Origin: Isochrysis galbana
Taxonomy: Eukaryota > Haptophyta > Isochrysidales > Isochrysidaceae
DNA: 64,000 nucleotides
Assembly (NCBI GenBank): GCA_018136815.1
Contig: CM030939.1
Coordinates: 2,612,808-2,676,807 of the forward strand
Direction: 5' to 3'
A program made the position numbers and the translations under genes. This document shows, one piece after another, positions 23,601-35,663 of this stretch. Below the pieces are notes generated by a model. The model searched no databases. It saw only the letters and a list, made by a program, of their open reading frames with translations, and was not told the origin of the DNA. How positions within the stretch are numbered: the first letter of the stretch is position 1; each line of letters opens with the position of its first letter.

Positions 23601-24754
23601 CGTCGCCATCCACCCGGCGTGCTGCGTGCTGCCCATGCGCGTGCAAGGGCGGACGTCAGCAGTTTGACGCCCACGTGGTTGCATTCTTCAACTCGGGCAG
23701 CGGGCATGGTTGCATTCTTCAACAAGGGCGGGACGATCGTCCAAGTTGGAGTGCTCGAGGGTGCCCCGCGAGTGGCGAGTGGAGCGGCCGTGGGTCTACG
23801 TCCAAGTTAGGAGCTTAGTTAGAGATCAATACAAGTTGTGTTCTTAAATAGACGGGGGGGGGGTGGACAAAAAAAGGGAACCTCGAGTTGCACCTTCTCA
23901 TTTTAACCGTTTGTTCTTTGTTCCTTTGTTGTGATACTTGTGGCAATCTCAAGAAGGGAGTGTGCAAGAAGCAAGAAGCGGGGATGTGTGTAGCTTCGGA
24001 GGCTTGCAGCTCGTGTGGATGTGTGGATGATGGGTGTCAAAGCGCGTTGAGTGACTCAGAGCCTGTTCTCGATGTCGGGGCTAATGCACGAGGCTCGCGA
24101 GGCTCGCGATGTCGCGCACACATATGCAAAAAAATACATTGCGAGTCACAACGAGCTTCAACTGAAAAAATAAGCACACGTCGGCCGAGCTCTCTAGCTC
24201 TCTACATGAGGAGGCTTTCATGCAGTTTGAGCACCTTCTAGAAACCAAAGGGTAAGATTTTATAGTGCCTAGTAGTAATAGAAATGGGGCCGATCCAAGA
24301 AGCTCATGCCTCTACTCTAGAGGAGTAGAGTGTAGAGTAGAGCCAAAGTAGCACCGAGGAAACTTCGACGGCGGGCGGAGGGGTTTTGTTTTGCCCTTCC
24401 CCCTTCCGGCGCTCCCGCGGCCCGCACGCACCGCTGTGCGTGGAGGTGCTCGTTTGGGGCGCCCTCCCCCCGCCCCCCCCCGCCCTCGCCCCGCCTTCCC
24501 CCAGCCTTCCCCCCGCATTCCCCCCCCACCCCCCCGCCCCCGCCGCCCCCTTCCCCCCCCCCCCCCTTCCCCCCCCCCCCCCCCCCCCCGTCCCCCGCGC
24601 CCTTCCCCCCCTCCGCGCCCTTCCCCCCACCTTCTGCCACCCACCCGCCCTGCGGCGCCCCTCCCCGCGCTTACCTCTCCCCGCAACCCTGCCCCCCCCC
24701 TCGCCCTCGCGGACCCACAGACTCCCTAGTTTGTCGCTCCCCTGCGGCGCCAGC
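23601..24754. other. Spacer upstream of PP4
   Basis: 23690-23730 repeats TGGTTGCATTCTTCAAC. 24460-24700 is an almost pure C tract forming the region just before the phosphatase start, presumably its 5' leader or promoter. No gene is seen. Confidence 0.5.
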
Positions 24755-26295
24755 ATGGCGGGCACCTCCGACCTCGACCGTCAGATCGAGCAGCTGCGGC
24801 GATGCGAGTACATCAAGGAGGCGGAGGTCAAGGCGCTGTGTGCGAAGGCGAGAGAGATCCTCGTTGAGGAGTCCAATGTCCAGCGTGTCGACGCGCCCGT
24901 CACGGTGCGTGCACCGCGCCGACCGAAGTGACCGCGCTCGCATCGCACTCCCCGGCGCACGCTACGCGCCTAGTGCACCCGTTGTGGCAGAGATCGAGCT
25001 CTGCGCAGCGATGCTCTGTCACGTCTTACAGAGCACGCTTGATAGTGAATTCTGCTGGAAGGCCCACAGGAATGCACCGTCCGCGCTGCTCGAGTGGTCG
25101 GCTATGCTGGGCGGCTACTTGCTCAGCTCAGCTTTTGGGCTACCTGCTCAGCCAAGCTGGGCGGCTACTTGCTCAGTTTTATTGGGCAGCCACTTGCTCA
25201 GCTGAACTGGGCAGCTACTTGCTCAGCTAAGCTGGGTGGCTACTTGCTCAGCTAAGCTCTCTGCTGCTCATCCCCCATCTTCACAGATTTGTGGAGACAT
25301 CCATGGCCAGTTCTACGACCTGAAGGAGCTTTTCAAGGTTGGTGGAGACGTTCCTGATGCGAATTATCTCTTCATGGGCGACTTCGTCGATCGTGGCTTC
25401 TATTCCGTCGAGACATTTCTGCTTCTTCTTGCGTTGAAAGTGCGATATCCTGACCGTATCACGCTCATCCGCGGGAACCACGAATCGCGCCAAATCACGC
25501 AGGTAGATGATCCACCATGTGGCTGGCAAGCCTTGTCCTGGTGAATCCTTCCTTGTGTTGCCACAAGGCCTAGAGATGTGTTGCTAATGTGCGCCATCTT
25601 CTATTTGATTGCTGTGCAGACAGCCACGTACTCATAGAGGCTCTCCTTTGAGCGGATAGCAGTCACCATGCCACGTGGAGTTGCGATATCTGGCAACTCA
25701 CGGGCATCAACACCATGCCATATCACCGACGCTTTAGGTCTATGGCTTCTATGATGAGTGTTTGCGCAAGTACGGCTCGGTCAATGTGTGGAGGTACTGC
25801 ACGGAGATATTCGATTATCTCTCACTGTCTTCGTTGATCGAAGAGAAGATTTTCTGCGTCCACGGCGGACTTTCTCCTTCTATCAACACTCTCGACCAAA
25901 TTCGGGTTATCGATAGAAAGCAAGAGGTGCCGCATGATGGCGCTATGTGCGACCTGATGTGGTCTGATCCGGAGGACATAGATGGATGGGGTCTGTCGCC
26001 GCGAGGAGCCGGGTATCTCTTCGGCGGCGATGTTGTCGCGCAGTTCAACGACACCAATAACATCGACTTGATTGCGCGTGCACACCAGCTGGTCATGGAA
26101 GGGTACAAGCACATGTTTAACGACACACTCGTCACCGTGTGGTCCGCGCCAAACTACTGCTATCGCTGCGGTAACGTGGCCGCGATCCTCGAGCTAGACG
26201 AGCATTTGAACAAAAACTTCAAAATCTTCGAGGCTGCGCCGCAGGATGCTCGCGGCGTGCCAGCTAAGAAACCTGCCCCGGACTACTTTTTGTGA
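24755..26295 (+). CDS. PPP4C: Protein phosphatase 4 catalytic subunit
   Basis: Three exons, 24755-24904, 25287-25502 and 25738-26295, join in phase to 307 aa, the same length as animal PP4C. The start [17 protein letters not shown] and the end ADYFL-like PDYFL are diagnostic of PP4 rather than PP2A or PP6. The metal-binding PPP motifs are all present: GDIHG, GDFVDRG, GNHE, HGG and RAHQ, followed by YRCGN; the final Leu is the site methylated in this family. PP4 is a Ser/Thr phosphatase acting in DNA repair, centrosome and splicing-related processes, normally with regulatory subunits not seen here. Intron 1 contains a short tandem repeat. No defect is visible. Confidence 0.97.
25107..25262 (+). 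repeat. Tandem repeat inside PP4 intron 1
   Basis: About six imperfect units built on GGGCGGCTACTTGCTCAGCT occupy much of the 382-bp first intron (24905-25286). Confidence 0.7.
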
Positions 26296-27469
26296 GATTA
26301 CCTTCATGGGTTGCAGTGTGCGATGGCTCCGACCATGCAAACATCTTTGGTAGCTGGGGGCGCGGATAGTTGCGGGCTTTGTCAGTAGTGGGGCTGAGGC
26401 GTCTCTTGCTGGCGTTCGAGCGGGACGTGCAGACAATGAGCGGCTGAAGATGCTGGATCTGGTATGCGGCAGGTGGTGTGAAGGACACCGCTCGCCATAC
26501 AATACGCTTGGATGCCTGCGTGAGCGATTACTTCAGGCGATTCATGGAACTCCACTCGCAATCTTGTTGGGGTAACCCTTATAGCCACATCGCCGTCCAA
26601 CGACCCGGTCACTGGAGCCGAGCTGGCGATGTGAGACAGGAATGCGCGTCTTCTCCGCTTGAGCAGGAGCCCCCTTTACATTGGTAGTTCTTCGGCGCGA
26701 CGAACACCTCCCATCTATGTCGTTTCCACGATGTCTTGCGAGGCGTTTCCTCACCAGCGGACTACTGGGCTCTCTCATCCCTAGCCCATCTGCGTCATGA
26801 TCGCCAGCCACCAGGATTCATCCACACTCGAAGAATGCTTCGAAGGAGTCGCCATAGCGTCGCCGTTGCTATATTGCTTGTGTCCGCTTGCTTCCCCCTT
26901 CTTGTGTGTCTTCTGAGGAGTGCTGATCGACAAGTAGCAAGTAGCGACGTGCACTCCGCGCATCCACACATCTCTTTCTCACGGAAAAAAAAGATCTGAA
27001 GATTTAAGGCTACACACCTATCGCTAGATTAGTACGTTCTACTTCGCGCCAGCCAGCGCCCTGTTGTATTCCTGCCCATCTGAAGGCTGTAGGCATGAAT
27101 ATTCGTGTAAGTGTAAGGTACGCGTACGCGCTCACAATTACAATTGAACAGTTCCCCGTGTTGCCACTGACGCACAAGACACACAGATTCGGATTCCTGA
27201 TGGTCTGCCGCTCTGACGAGGCTACAGGCAAAGAAGGAGTAATCCTAGCCGACTCCGCTCTCACGGTCAACAGCGCCTCCATCTCGTCCGTTCTTCTTCG
27301 CGATTCTCGAGGAGGGGGCACCGACGTTTAACATTAGTTTTACCGCGTTTTCGGTCAAAGAAAGGAAGAACGAATGGCACGCGCCTCGCGTCTCGCGTCT
27401 TGTTTCGTCGCCCTTTGCTCGTCGCTTGTCTAGAAGGTCTCTCCGCACATCGCCTTCTTCCCCGCGCGC
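26296..27469. other. Intergenic downstream of PP4
   Basis: I see no gene. At 26983-27003 there is an inverted copy of the AATCTTCAGATC retroposon tail preceded by an A run, so a short retroposon probably extends rightwards on the minus strand. Confidence 0.5.
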
Positions 27470-27670
27470 GCAACTAAGTTTATACTTAGACGCGATGGAG
27501 CGCGCCGACGCGACGACGCGACTCCCCTCTCCTTCGGGCCCCCCGCCGAGGGCGCCCCCCCAGTGCTCATGGAGCAGCCGCTGTCGAAGCGGCCGCGTCC
27601 GCCCACTGAGGCCGAGCAGGTGTGTGCGACTCCGGTCGCGCCGCACGGTCCGTGGCCCCGGCCACAACAC
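27470..27670 (+). repeat. Dispersed repeat copy with hairpin head
   Basis: Begins with the hairpin CAACTAAGTTTATACTTAG and GATGGAGCGCGCC, then CTCTCCTTCGGGCCCCCCGC and GAGGCCGAGCAGGTG. It matches 2605-2800 over about 190 bp. Confidence 0.7.
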
Positions 27671-27814
27671 CCATGGCAGCCATGCTGGCCTCCCTCATGG
27701 GGAGCAGCAGGCTGTCGGTCCACTCCTTGACGTCGCGGTCTAAGTCGTCGAGACGCGGCGCCGTCATGGTGGCATCCGAGGGACGGCAGCGCGTGAGCGC
27801 AGCGCGAAGGGCCG

Positions 27815-28560
27815 GGTGACCCGCGTAACGAGAGATTTGCCAGAAGCGCGCCAGCACGCTTGGCGCTTGGCATTGGCGGCGTCCTTTCTCAAAACGGACG
27901 ACCATGGTCATGAGCGCGTCGTGGCGTACTACAGTCGACGCTTGACGTTAGTGGAACGCCATTGGACCACCACCGAGGTAGAGGTAGAGCTGCGCTCGAA
28001 AGCATTCGCGCATTCGCAAGTGGCGCCCCTACCTCTGTGGGGGCCGCCACTTTCGCCTCGTCATCGGTCACCAAGCGCTCCGTTGGCTCCATACCATGCG
28101 TAACACGGTGCAAGGAGGTCCGGCCTCGCGCTTGATGCGCTGGAACCATAGTTCAGAAGGCGTTTTACGTTTGTCTGCCACAGGAACACCCAACAACAGG
28201 TCTGCCCCAGCCCGCCCCTTGCGCTTGGCCCGTCGTAGTGCACGCGCCCCCCCCCCCGATACCAAAGACAAAGGAATGAAGGGGGTAGTGTAAAGGGAGT
28301 GAGTGTTCTGGGGTATAGGCGATGGCGTGAGTCGGTACCGTGAGTGCGTGGTCTTTATAGCTAGCGGTAGTAGCCTGAATCTTCAGATGTTTTTTTTTAT
28401 GCGCTGGAACCTCAAGCTCTCGGAGTGTCGTTTTACTGTCGAGCACAAGCCTGGCGCCAACCTCAAGGGCAAGGACGCCGACGGCGTCTCCCGTCTCGTG
28501 GCCGCGGGTGATGAAACTCCGGCGGAGTCTCCTTTTCAGCAGGGGGGAGGGCAGTCTACG
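27815..28560 (+). pseudogene. Ty3/gypsy RNase H remnant, interrupted
   Basis: Conserved Ty3-type RNase H pieces appear in order: LALGIGGVLSQ in one frame, then, after a frameshift near 27895, ERVVAYYSRRLTLVERHW, later FRLVIGHQALRWLHTMRN and RLMRW, and after an insertion LKLSECRFTVEHKPGAN and DADGVSRL. RNase H degrades the RNA template during retrotransposition. The frameshifts and the inserted short retroposon (28148-28398) show it is dead. Reverse transcriptase and integrase parts are not recognisable in this window. Confidence 0.75.
28148..28398 (+). mobile_element. Short retroposon inserted in the RNase H remnant
   Basis: ATGCGCTGGAACC occurs at 28135-28147 and 28399-28411, a 13-bp target duplication bounding 251 bp. 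The element ends with GAATCTTCAGATG and a nine-T run, the same tail found at 3285 and 20508. It interrupts the RNase H frame exactly between the RLMRW and LKLSE motifs. Confidence 0.8.
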
Positions 28561-28799
28561 ACTGCTGCAGCTGCAGCCGTAGTAGCCGCGGTGATTGCGG
28601 GGCATCGCGCCTCTACCGCCCAAAACCTCCAATCCTTGGAAAGGGCCCGCCAACTCCAGCGCGTTGCCGCTGCCTCGTCCCTCGCACTCACAACAGACAA
28701 CAAGCAAGCGTCACTGAACGCGACACAACGTGTCACGTGAGGTTTGGGAGAATAGCGACAGCCTCCCTCCTTGGGATGGCGTTCTCATCGCTATAATAT

Positions 28800-29275
28800 A
28801 TAATGACAGATAGCTGCAAGCCCACTGCCACCACAGATCCTAGATCCCGCCTCCGCAACCGCTCCCGCCGCCGCGACAGCTCCCGCCGCCACGCCGCCAC
28901 TCCCGTCGCCGCTGCCGCGACCGCTGCCGCGACCTCTATTATGACCGCCGCCGCGACCCGCGGCGCTGTGCCCGTTGCCGCCGCAACCCGCTACGCCGCG
29001 AGCATCTTCCCTGCGGCGCGGGCCCATGGCGCGCGCCTGCGACCCACCTTCAGGTCCCCACCCCTACCCACGCGGCCTGAAGTCTTGCGTCTTGCGTCCG
29101 GCAGGGGCCTGCGAGCTCAGCGCTCAGGCCTCAGGGGGCAGGCGAGGCTGGGGCTTGGCCATGGCCCCTCCTGCCTCCCCCTCGCTGGCTCTCCGCGTCC
29201 CTGAAGGTCAACTAGAGCTGGCTGGGGGCTCCTGGACAGGGGGGGCCCGGGGATCTAAGGTCCAGGCGTGAGGAG
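28800..29275. repeat. Copy of the 888-bp retroposon, middle part
   Basis: 29000-29255 is similar, inverted, to 53700-53910: both share GGCGCGCGCCTGCG, CCTGCC, GGGGCAGGCGAGGCTGGG, GGCCATGGCCCCTCCTGCCT and AGCTGGCTGGGGG. The left part (28850-28990) is an imperfect CCGCCGCGACC repeat. Confidence 0.65.
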
Positions 29276-29885
29276 CGGTTGGGCTAAGAGCGATACGCTG
29301 GCCAGCGTGGGCCAATGCGTGCGATCTGTGCCCGCAGCTCTCAGGGAGAGTCTAGGCAGTTTGGGTGAGTCTCCCCTACATGCCAAGAGGCGGCGCAGGG
29401 GGGTGAATGGTTCTCGCCCTCCATGAGGGGAGTCGAGAGAGTGGTGGGGAGGGTGGGCGAGGCCCGAGGGGCGCGGAGTCGCGAGCGAGTGGCGGCGGGG
29501 GGGGCTCCATGGCGACCAATCGCAAGATTAGTTATATGGAACAAAAAGAGCAACATACATTGGACGAGTCCTGCGCCATACCCACCGCTGGGAAGGGGCT
29601 CCGTTGCCGATGAGGGCGCAAAGTCACGCAACACTAAGGTTGACTCCCACATGCAGCATGAGTAGAATCGGACGTGTTGCCCCCCGGCAACAAGAAAGAC
29701 AGAGCCTTCTAATAAATCGGAATGCAGCGCTATAACCTTCGAAACGCCATGTATTGGGGAAGTGTGCAGGTGCGCGCCCATGAAATGCCTCGTCGTGTCT
29801 CTTTTCCGTCTGAGTACAATCGGGTTTGGATGGCATGGAGGGATGCGCTCACCAACGTCGCTGATGATGGAGGCAACACTCTACA
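29276..29885. other. Intergenic, 3' flank of the trypsin gene
   Basis: Short frames only; no gene recognised. Confidence 0.45.
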
Positions 29886-30841
29886 TTAGAAGCACGAGGA
29901 GAGTGTGTCGAGGACGTCACCCCCACCAAGCATCTTCTGGCGGATCCAACCATCTGAACCAGCATAATTTGAGACGCGAGTGTATACGCCAAACCCAGGA
30001 TCGGAGTCTGCACATGCATTCCCCCAAGACACGATGCCCGAGATCTCCATCCCATTGGCAGTGTTGCGGAAGAGAGGTCCTCCTGAATCGCCTTGACAGC
30101 TGTCCTTACCGCCCCCAGCATAACCAGCGCAAAACATTGTTTCGATAGCACCAATACCGCCGATGAAGCTTGCGCAACTAACGGCTGGTGTCACATCCAA
30201 TGTCACTTCGGAAGGGACCTTAGGATACTGTTTGGATGGTAGCGGGGTTGGATTGCCATCTGAGTCCGGGTCATAAACGGCACCCCATCCAGCGACGACC
30301 AGAGCAGTGCCCGCCGGCGGCGTGCTTTCCGCAAGGTTAGGGAAATCTATCTGTCCTGCACATTTCGGAGCACTTCCGAGCTTCAATAGAGCGATATCAT
30401 TTCGGAGGGAGAAGCTGTTGTATCGCCCATGCGAGTAGATCTGAGAAACTTGGATGAGCTCACTGCACGCACTTTCATGCTGGGTCGGATTGCCGAAATC
30501 GGAAATGAGCGTATGGAGGAAGACACCTACCCTCACGTCCCACGCCCTCTTGCTCTCAACGCAGTGAGCAGCTGCACTCGGGGGCAGTGAACAGTCAGAA
30601 AAGCCCACTACTAAATGGGTTTGAGTGAGCGCAAGGCGTTATGGTGTGCAAGCGTTTGGGACGCATGTGACGTTGTGACCACTAAGCAGCACACCGGTGA
30701 GAACCCATTCAGGACTGATCATCGTCCCACCGCAAAATTGGGCCGAGTAGAGGTCGTCTGTGCCTGAACGGAGGAGCGCAACGAGAAAGTTGTACCTGCA
30801 TGGATTGCGAACTCAGCGTCAGAGTCGAGAGAGCTCAAAGA

Positions 30842-30894
<53 letters not shown>

Positions 30895-31175
30895 GGGGGG
30901 GGGGGGGGAAGTGCGCGGAGAAAGCGTGCCTGTGCAGTTCGCGCCTCACCAGCGGGCCGAGCGTGGTGCGTAGGCTGCTCTCACTTGAACTTCGGAGAAA
31001 TCTCATAGCCCCCGATAATTGGTTGTTCAACCAAGGTCCTCTTTAGGCTGTCACCGTCGTCGAGAGCGGCCGATGTGGGGGGCTCTGGCACCCATGCGGC
31101 GCTTAAGACCACCACAGGCGCCACAACGGCCAGGTATGCCCAGAAGCTCCTCCGTAGCGGCCGAGCGGCAGCCAT
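29886..31175 (-). CDS. Trypsin-like serine protease, secreted or anchored
   Basis: Three minus-strand exons, 31175-30985, 30795-30695 and 30571-29886, join in phase to 325 aa. The N-terminus is a signal peptide or signal anchor (RRSFWAYLAVVAPVVVLSAA). The activation site reads EQPIIGGYEI. The second exon gives FCGGTMISPEWVLT and the junction completes AAHC (His about 100). The triad continues with NDIALL (Asp about 156) and GDSGGPL (Ser about 260). Asp about 254 in GGKDSCQGDSGG and the glycines in VSWG and GFGVYTR predict cleavage after Arg or Lys. Chymotrypsin-fold family S1 proteases of this type are zymogens. The ATG at 31175 is chosen because it opens the leader. The gene is head to head with the transposase gene, 268 bp apart. 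Confidence 0.9.
30844..30910. repeat. GT microsatellite and G run in trypsin intron 1
   Basis: About 23 GT units followed by a G run within the 189-bp intron 30796-30984. Probably length-variable. Confidence 0.9.
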
Positions 31176-31443
31176 GTGGGTGGGGATGGAGGGCCCGCCT
31201 CGAGGACTGCCGTGACCAGCCGGGCGGAACCAGTTTTTACGAAACCAGAGGTGCAAACAAACGGTAGTCCAGGAGTACTTGACTCCATCCCAGATTTGAT
31301 CGAGGGCTCTCTATTGTAACCCCCTTTGCAAGACCAAAACAATAAGCTAATTTTTTAGAGATATCTTGGTGCGAGCCGACGAAACCCCTATCGCGAGATT
31401 TTGGTGCCCTGGATCGCTCCGCCGGGCGCTCTGGTGCGCTCAA

Positions 31444-33088
31444 ATGCCCAGCCGCGGGCATGCCGCCGTCGTCGCTGCGCTGGCGATGCTGGGCGCCGGT
31501 GGAGAGGCGGCAGGAGCGACAGAGGCTGCGGCAGTGGCAGCACAGGGTGATCGCGAGTGGTCGCGGCGCACGCGGCGGCTCGCGATCGTCCAGCTCGCGG
31601 CGCAAGCGGCTGTGCTGGCGTCCACGGCCACCCTCGAGCCCACCGGCGCGCAAGAGCCTGGCGGCCGCAAACGGCGGCGGTATGTGGAGCGGGCTGACGG
31701 TGGTTGGCGGGGCTCCACCATCTACGGTTACCTCGAGGCTGGCGACGAGATCACGTACAAGACCAACTTCAGGGTGACGAGGGCGACGTTCGAGCTCATC
31801 GCGAACACGCTGGCGAGTGCAGGCTTCTTGGTCGACTCGCAGTGCCGCAACCCCGAGCTGGCAGTGAGTGGGCGCTTCAAGGTGGCGGTGTGCCTCTACC
31901 TCATCGCGCACGGCGTGGTCCCCAAGGTCGCGGGCGACGCTGCCAGCTTGGGTGCGACAACGGTCAAGGGCTATCTCGACGACTTCGTGGCGGGCGTGCT
32001 CAACGTGCTCAAGCCCACGTACATGCCCAACACTCCTCGGCCCCCCGAGTACATCCGCGGCGTCAGAGAGGAGTTTGAGAAGCGTCGTGGCATCCCAAAC
32101 GTGGCAATGGCGGTTGATGGCACTTACATTCCTTTTACTCCGGACCACGAGGTGGGCAAGATGGAGTTTCGCAACTATAAGGGCTGGACGTCGCTTCTCG
32201 CGGTGGCCTTTGTGGATTCTTTCTATTTGTTTGTTGGCGCCGATGTCGGGCAGCCGGGCCGAAGTGGCGACAGTGCCGTGCTCGCAGAAAGTGCTCTTTT
32301 GAATAAGGTGAAAGCAAATCGCGAGGCTTGGTTGGGAGAAGGTGGTGTGATTGCCGCAGATGGTGGCGCTAAGGACACAGGTGGCCTTCTGTTGAATCCG
32401 TACGGCAGCCCGAGCACTGAGGAGGAGTATTGGTTCAACTTCTGTCAATCCTCCACACGTTTCTTTGTGGAAGAGACGTTTGGGCGATGGAAAAATCGGT
32501 TCAGGTGAGCACATCACCTCTCAACCACAGGACAGAAGCTGTCCGCTCTGTGCGTAGATAAATGTCTGATTCCTCCCCCCCCCTCTCCCCCATCCAACCG
32601 CTGATCACAGGTTCCTAATCCATGACATCGGGCTCAACCACCACACCACTGCTCGACTCATCTACGCGTCCATGGTTTTGCACAATGTCTGTACAATACA
32701 TAAAGACGATGCCGTGCCCGCGTTTGATAACTCTGATGAAAGCTGGGTGCGTTTTTTTGAGACATACGCTCGACACGCGTGCCCGCAATGCGTCAAATGT
32801 GGCGCGGCACATTGCCGACACGCGGCTGGAAAAGGACGCGTGGGCCGGCCACCAATGGAAGAGCCTTCAGCCATGCGCGACTACCTCAAGGGTGCTCTGT
32901 GGGAGGCGCTGGTTGACGCGGACATTACTGGGCTCACTGATGATGATATGGCGGAGATGGCCGCAGCAAACAGCCACTCCACTCAACGTCGACGTGGCGC
33001 TGGGTGCTGGGAGGCCTCCCAAATTGACCGTGCATCTCTCATTGCCGCGATGCGCAGGCGTGTGTCTGAGGGTTTTGTTTCCTCGTAA
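31444..33088 (+). CDS. PIF/Harbinger-type DDE transposase
   Basis: Two exons, 31444-32504 and 32611-33088, join in phase (GT-AG intron of 106 bp) to 512 aa. An Ala-rich lead and a basic patch (GGRKRRR) precede a helical region with NFRVTRATFELIA, then the catalytic core: VAMAVDGTYIPF (first Asp), FVGADVGQPGRSGDS (second Asp) and VEETFGRWKNRFR (Glu), then MVLHNVCTIH. This is the DDE_Tnp_4 pattern of PIF/Harbinger transposases and the domesticated HARBI1 genes. All three acidic residues are present and the frame is intact, so it could be active or domesticated. The usual partner Myb/SANT gene and clear terminal repeats were not found. Confidence 0.85.
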
Positions 33089-34439
33089 GCAGCAATTTTG
33101 AGTTCAGCATAGGGGTAGACAGGAATATGTAGGAAAAAGCGCCCAAACATGCTTAAAAATATATGCCGTTTATATGCGAGGCGCTAGCCCAAATACGTCG
33201 ATCGTATGCAGATATGTCTCCGCCGTACGAGCTGTGTGCGTACGCGCGGCGGTATTATGGATTTTTTTTTCAAAATTTTCGAGTTCCGCTACTTGTACTG
33301 CGCGATGCTACTCCCTATACTACCCGTCCTTATCTACCGGCTACCCCTTTTCTCCCCCTCTCCAGTTCCCTAACAGCTTCAAGCGGAGTCTCTGGGCATC
33401 GTCAAATCCCATTTGGTTTGGTGCGTTCGTCAGCTCCTTAGGTGGGGTCCATGTGCGTCTAAGTTGTCTCATAGGTACCTACGGAGTTACGCCATAGGAA
33501 TAGGTAGGTAGGGTCAATACCTATGTACCTCCATATCCATAGTACACAGGTAGTCACCTTATTGTAGGTGTGCCAGACCAATCACCATATCACCATAGGT
33601 ACTACGAATGATGTTGAATGCTGAATTTTGTGCCGCGGCGCGCGCGCGCACGCACGTGCGCATCGTCACCCAGGCCCCGACTGTATACCTACCGCGGTAC
33701 TACCGCGCATGCTCTTATGCTCTGCTTATAGTAATTATAGTGATGTTAGCGGGTAAGAGAGCAGCCTCTCTCTATTTCTCTATCCAAAAAAGTGGGTGTG
33801 AGCGGAGCGGGAGAGAGGGGGGGCGGGGGGGGGCAGGGGGGGGGGGGGGGGAGGGAGGGTGGGGGGGAGGGGGGGGGGGGGGGGAGGGAGGGAGGGAGGG
33901 AGGGAGGGAGGGAGGGAGGGAGGGAGGGAGAGAGAGAAAGATCACTTCAATATTTATTTACATACATGCATACATGTATAGTGCTGACTACATTATTGTA
34001 TGAACTGTTTGTTCTGCCGTGGCAAAGTGAGCAGCAGCCTCGGCATAGGCTGCAGGGTACGGTTTTACTTCGATGTTTGGGTCTTTGTGAGGTCTTACAT
34101 ACCTGCACCAACTACGCACTACGCAGCCTACAGGCTACGGAATACCTACGGTCATATTGGAGTACCTACGCTCATATATTACGCAGGCTTCTACGGCCAT
34201 CGAGGTGGCCCGAGCCTCCGTAGTACCTATGGCGCATTTCCGTAGTATTATGCATAGTACTATGCATAGGTCAACGCGCCCGAAAACCCCGTAGGTAGTA
34301 GGTACCTACGGGACATCTTAGATGTGCGTATGTGTAAGTGCGTTGCCGTATGCCTAGGTCTCATTTTTCGATTATGTGTCTTTCTCTACGTCGTCCGCAC
34401 AATTCAAGTCTCCCCCCCGAAATCTTGAGCCTGCCTCAT
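33089..34439. other. Spacer with phrase repeats and G-rich tract
   Basis: 33460-33610 and 34100-34320 are both crowded with CCTACGG, GGTACCTA and CATAGTA phrases on both strands, flanking a G/GGGA tract at 33800-33935. No gene is seen. Confidence 0.5.
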
Positions 34440-34688
34440 CCTAGGGAGGTGCCAACGTTCACGCAGCAGGTGCTTAGTTGGTGGGCATCCAATCATACAA
34501 AGTTCCCTACTTGGGCGTTGGCGGCGAGGGTTACATTCAGCATGACTCCAAATTCAGCTTCATGTGAGCGCGTGTTTTCTTTGCTGACCACAATGTTTGG
34601 TCCAGATCGTTCGGCATCTCTTGGGGATCAGATTCAAGCCGCGCTGATGTTGCGTTACAACAACAACAACCGGGAGAAGTCTTCATAA
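34440..34688 (+). pseudogene. hAT transposase C-terminal remnant
   Basis: The frame reads VLSWWASNHTKFPTWAL, then MTPNSASCERVFSLL, MFGPDRSASL and ALMLRYNNN before a stop at 34686-34688. This is the hAT dimerisation domain, which lets the transposase multimerise. Upstream catalytic segments are absent. The first part closely matches the hAT remnant at 54808-54852. Confidence 0.8.
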
Positions 34689-35663
34689 ATAAGTGTAAGT
34701 GTGGTTGTGTCATGTCATGCATGTGGGAACATGTGTGTTGCGTGAAATGTTGAAACAATGCGCTATTTAGAAATCATATCATCATATCATCATCATGTAG
34801 AGAGAGGTGAAGGTGAAGGGAGGTTGGAGATAGGAGATAGATAGGAGGTAGGTAGGTAGGTGGAGGTGCGCGATATCACGATATCTAGTGGCTAGTGGCT
34901 AGTGGCGAGATTTTCTGTGCTCCTTAAGGGAAATGTGTTGTAACGTGTTACGGACGTACTTGCGGCACCACAAATTGCTACAAGTTTGACGACAAGTTTA
35001 GGCAGTCAGCTCCAAGAATCACGCAAGTTTGGCCGACAAGTTTGGGCGAATTCCGCTACAAGTATTTACCTGGCCCTAGGTGAGAGGTGGTCGTTCGGAG
35101 GGGGGAGGGAGTTGCTGGGGTAGGTAGGGGGGGACCCTGCGGAATCCTTGGACACCCAGGGGAGGTGGGAAATAGTGGTTAAAATGAGTGAGTGACCGGG
35201 CTAAGGGCTAATATGGACACGCGCATCACGCACACAATAAAAGGCCTGCCCCGAGCGCACACTCCGAACCAGGCTCACGGTAGGTAGCGCACCTGGGCCG
35301 CTGCTCCACTCTTCTGTAACCAACAGTTTTTACATCCGTAGGAAACCAGAGCGATTCCCCCCTTTAAAGAGCATCATGGATGGTGTCTACGTATAGCGTT
35401 CTTGCAGAACTGGAACTCTTTTACCAGAAAGGGCGATCGGCTCCGCAAGAGAGCGTGATCCCATCTCGATTCAGCGCCCGGCGGGCCCCGACGAGGGTCG
35501 GTGGTTGGTGGACCCCCCTTTTTTGCCACTGTGTAAATTTGGGCGGGTCCGAACGTCCGAAACGAAACTCTGGCCTGGGCCAGCGCCTGATGTGCGCGTA
35601 TCCCGATGGACCCCCGAGCTCTGGAATCGGGCCCGAGCCCGCTTCTGGCCTTGAGTTTGGAAC
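34689..35663. other. Spacer with AAGTTT phrase cluster
   Basis: 34960-35060 repeats ACAAGTTTNGGC at irregular spacing. 34840-34865 is a GGTA repeat. A frame at 35380-35694 is unconvincing. No gene is seen. Confidence 0.45.
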
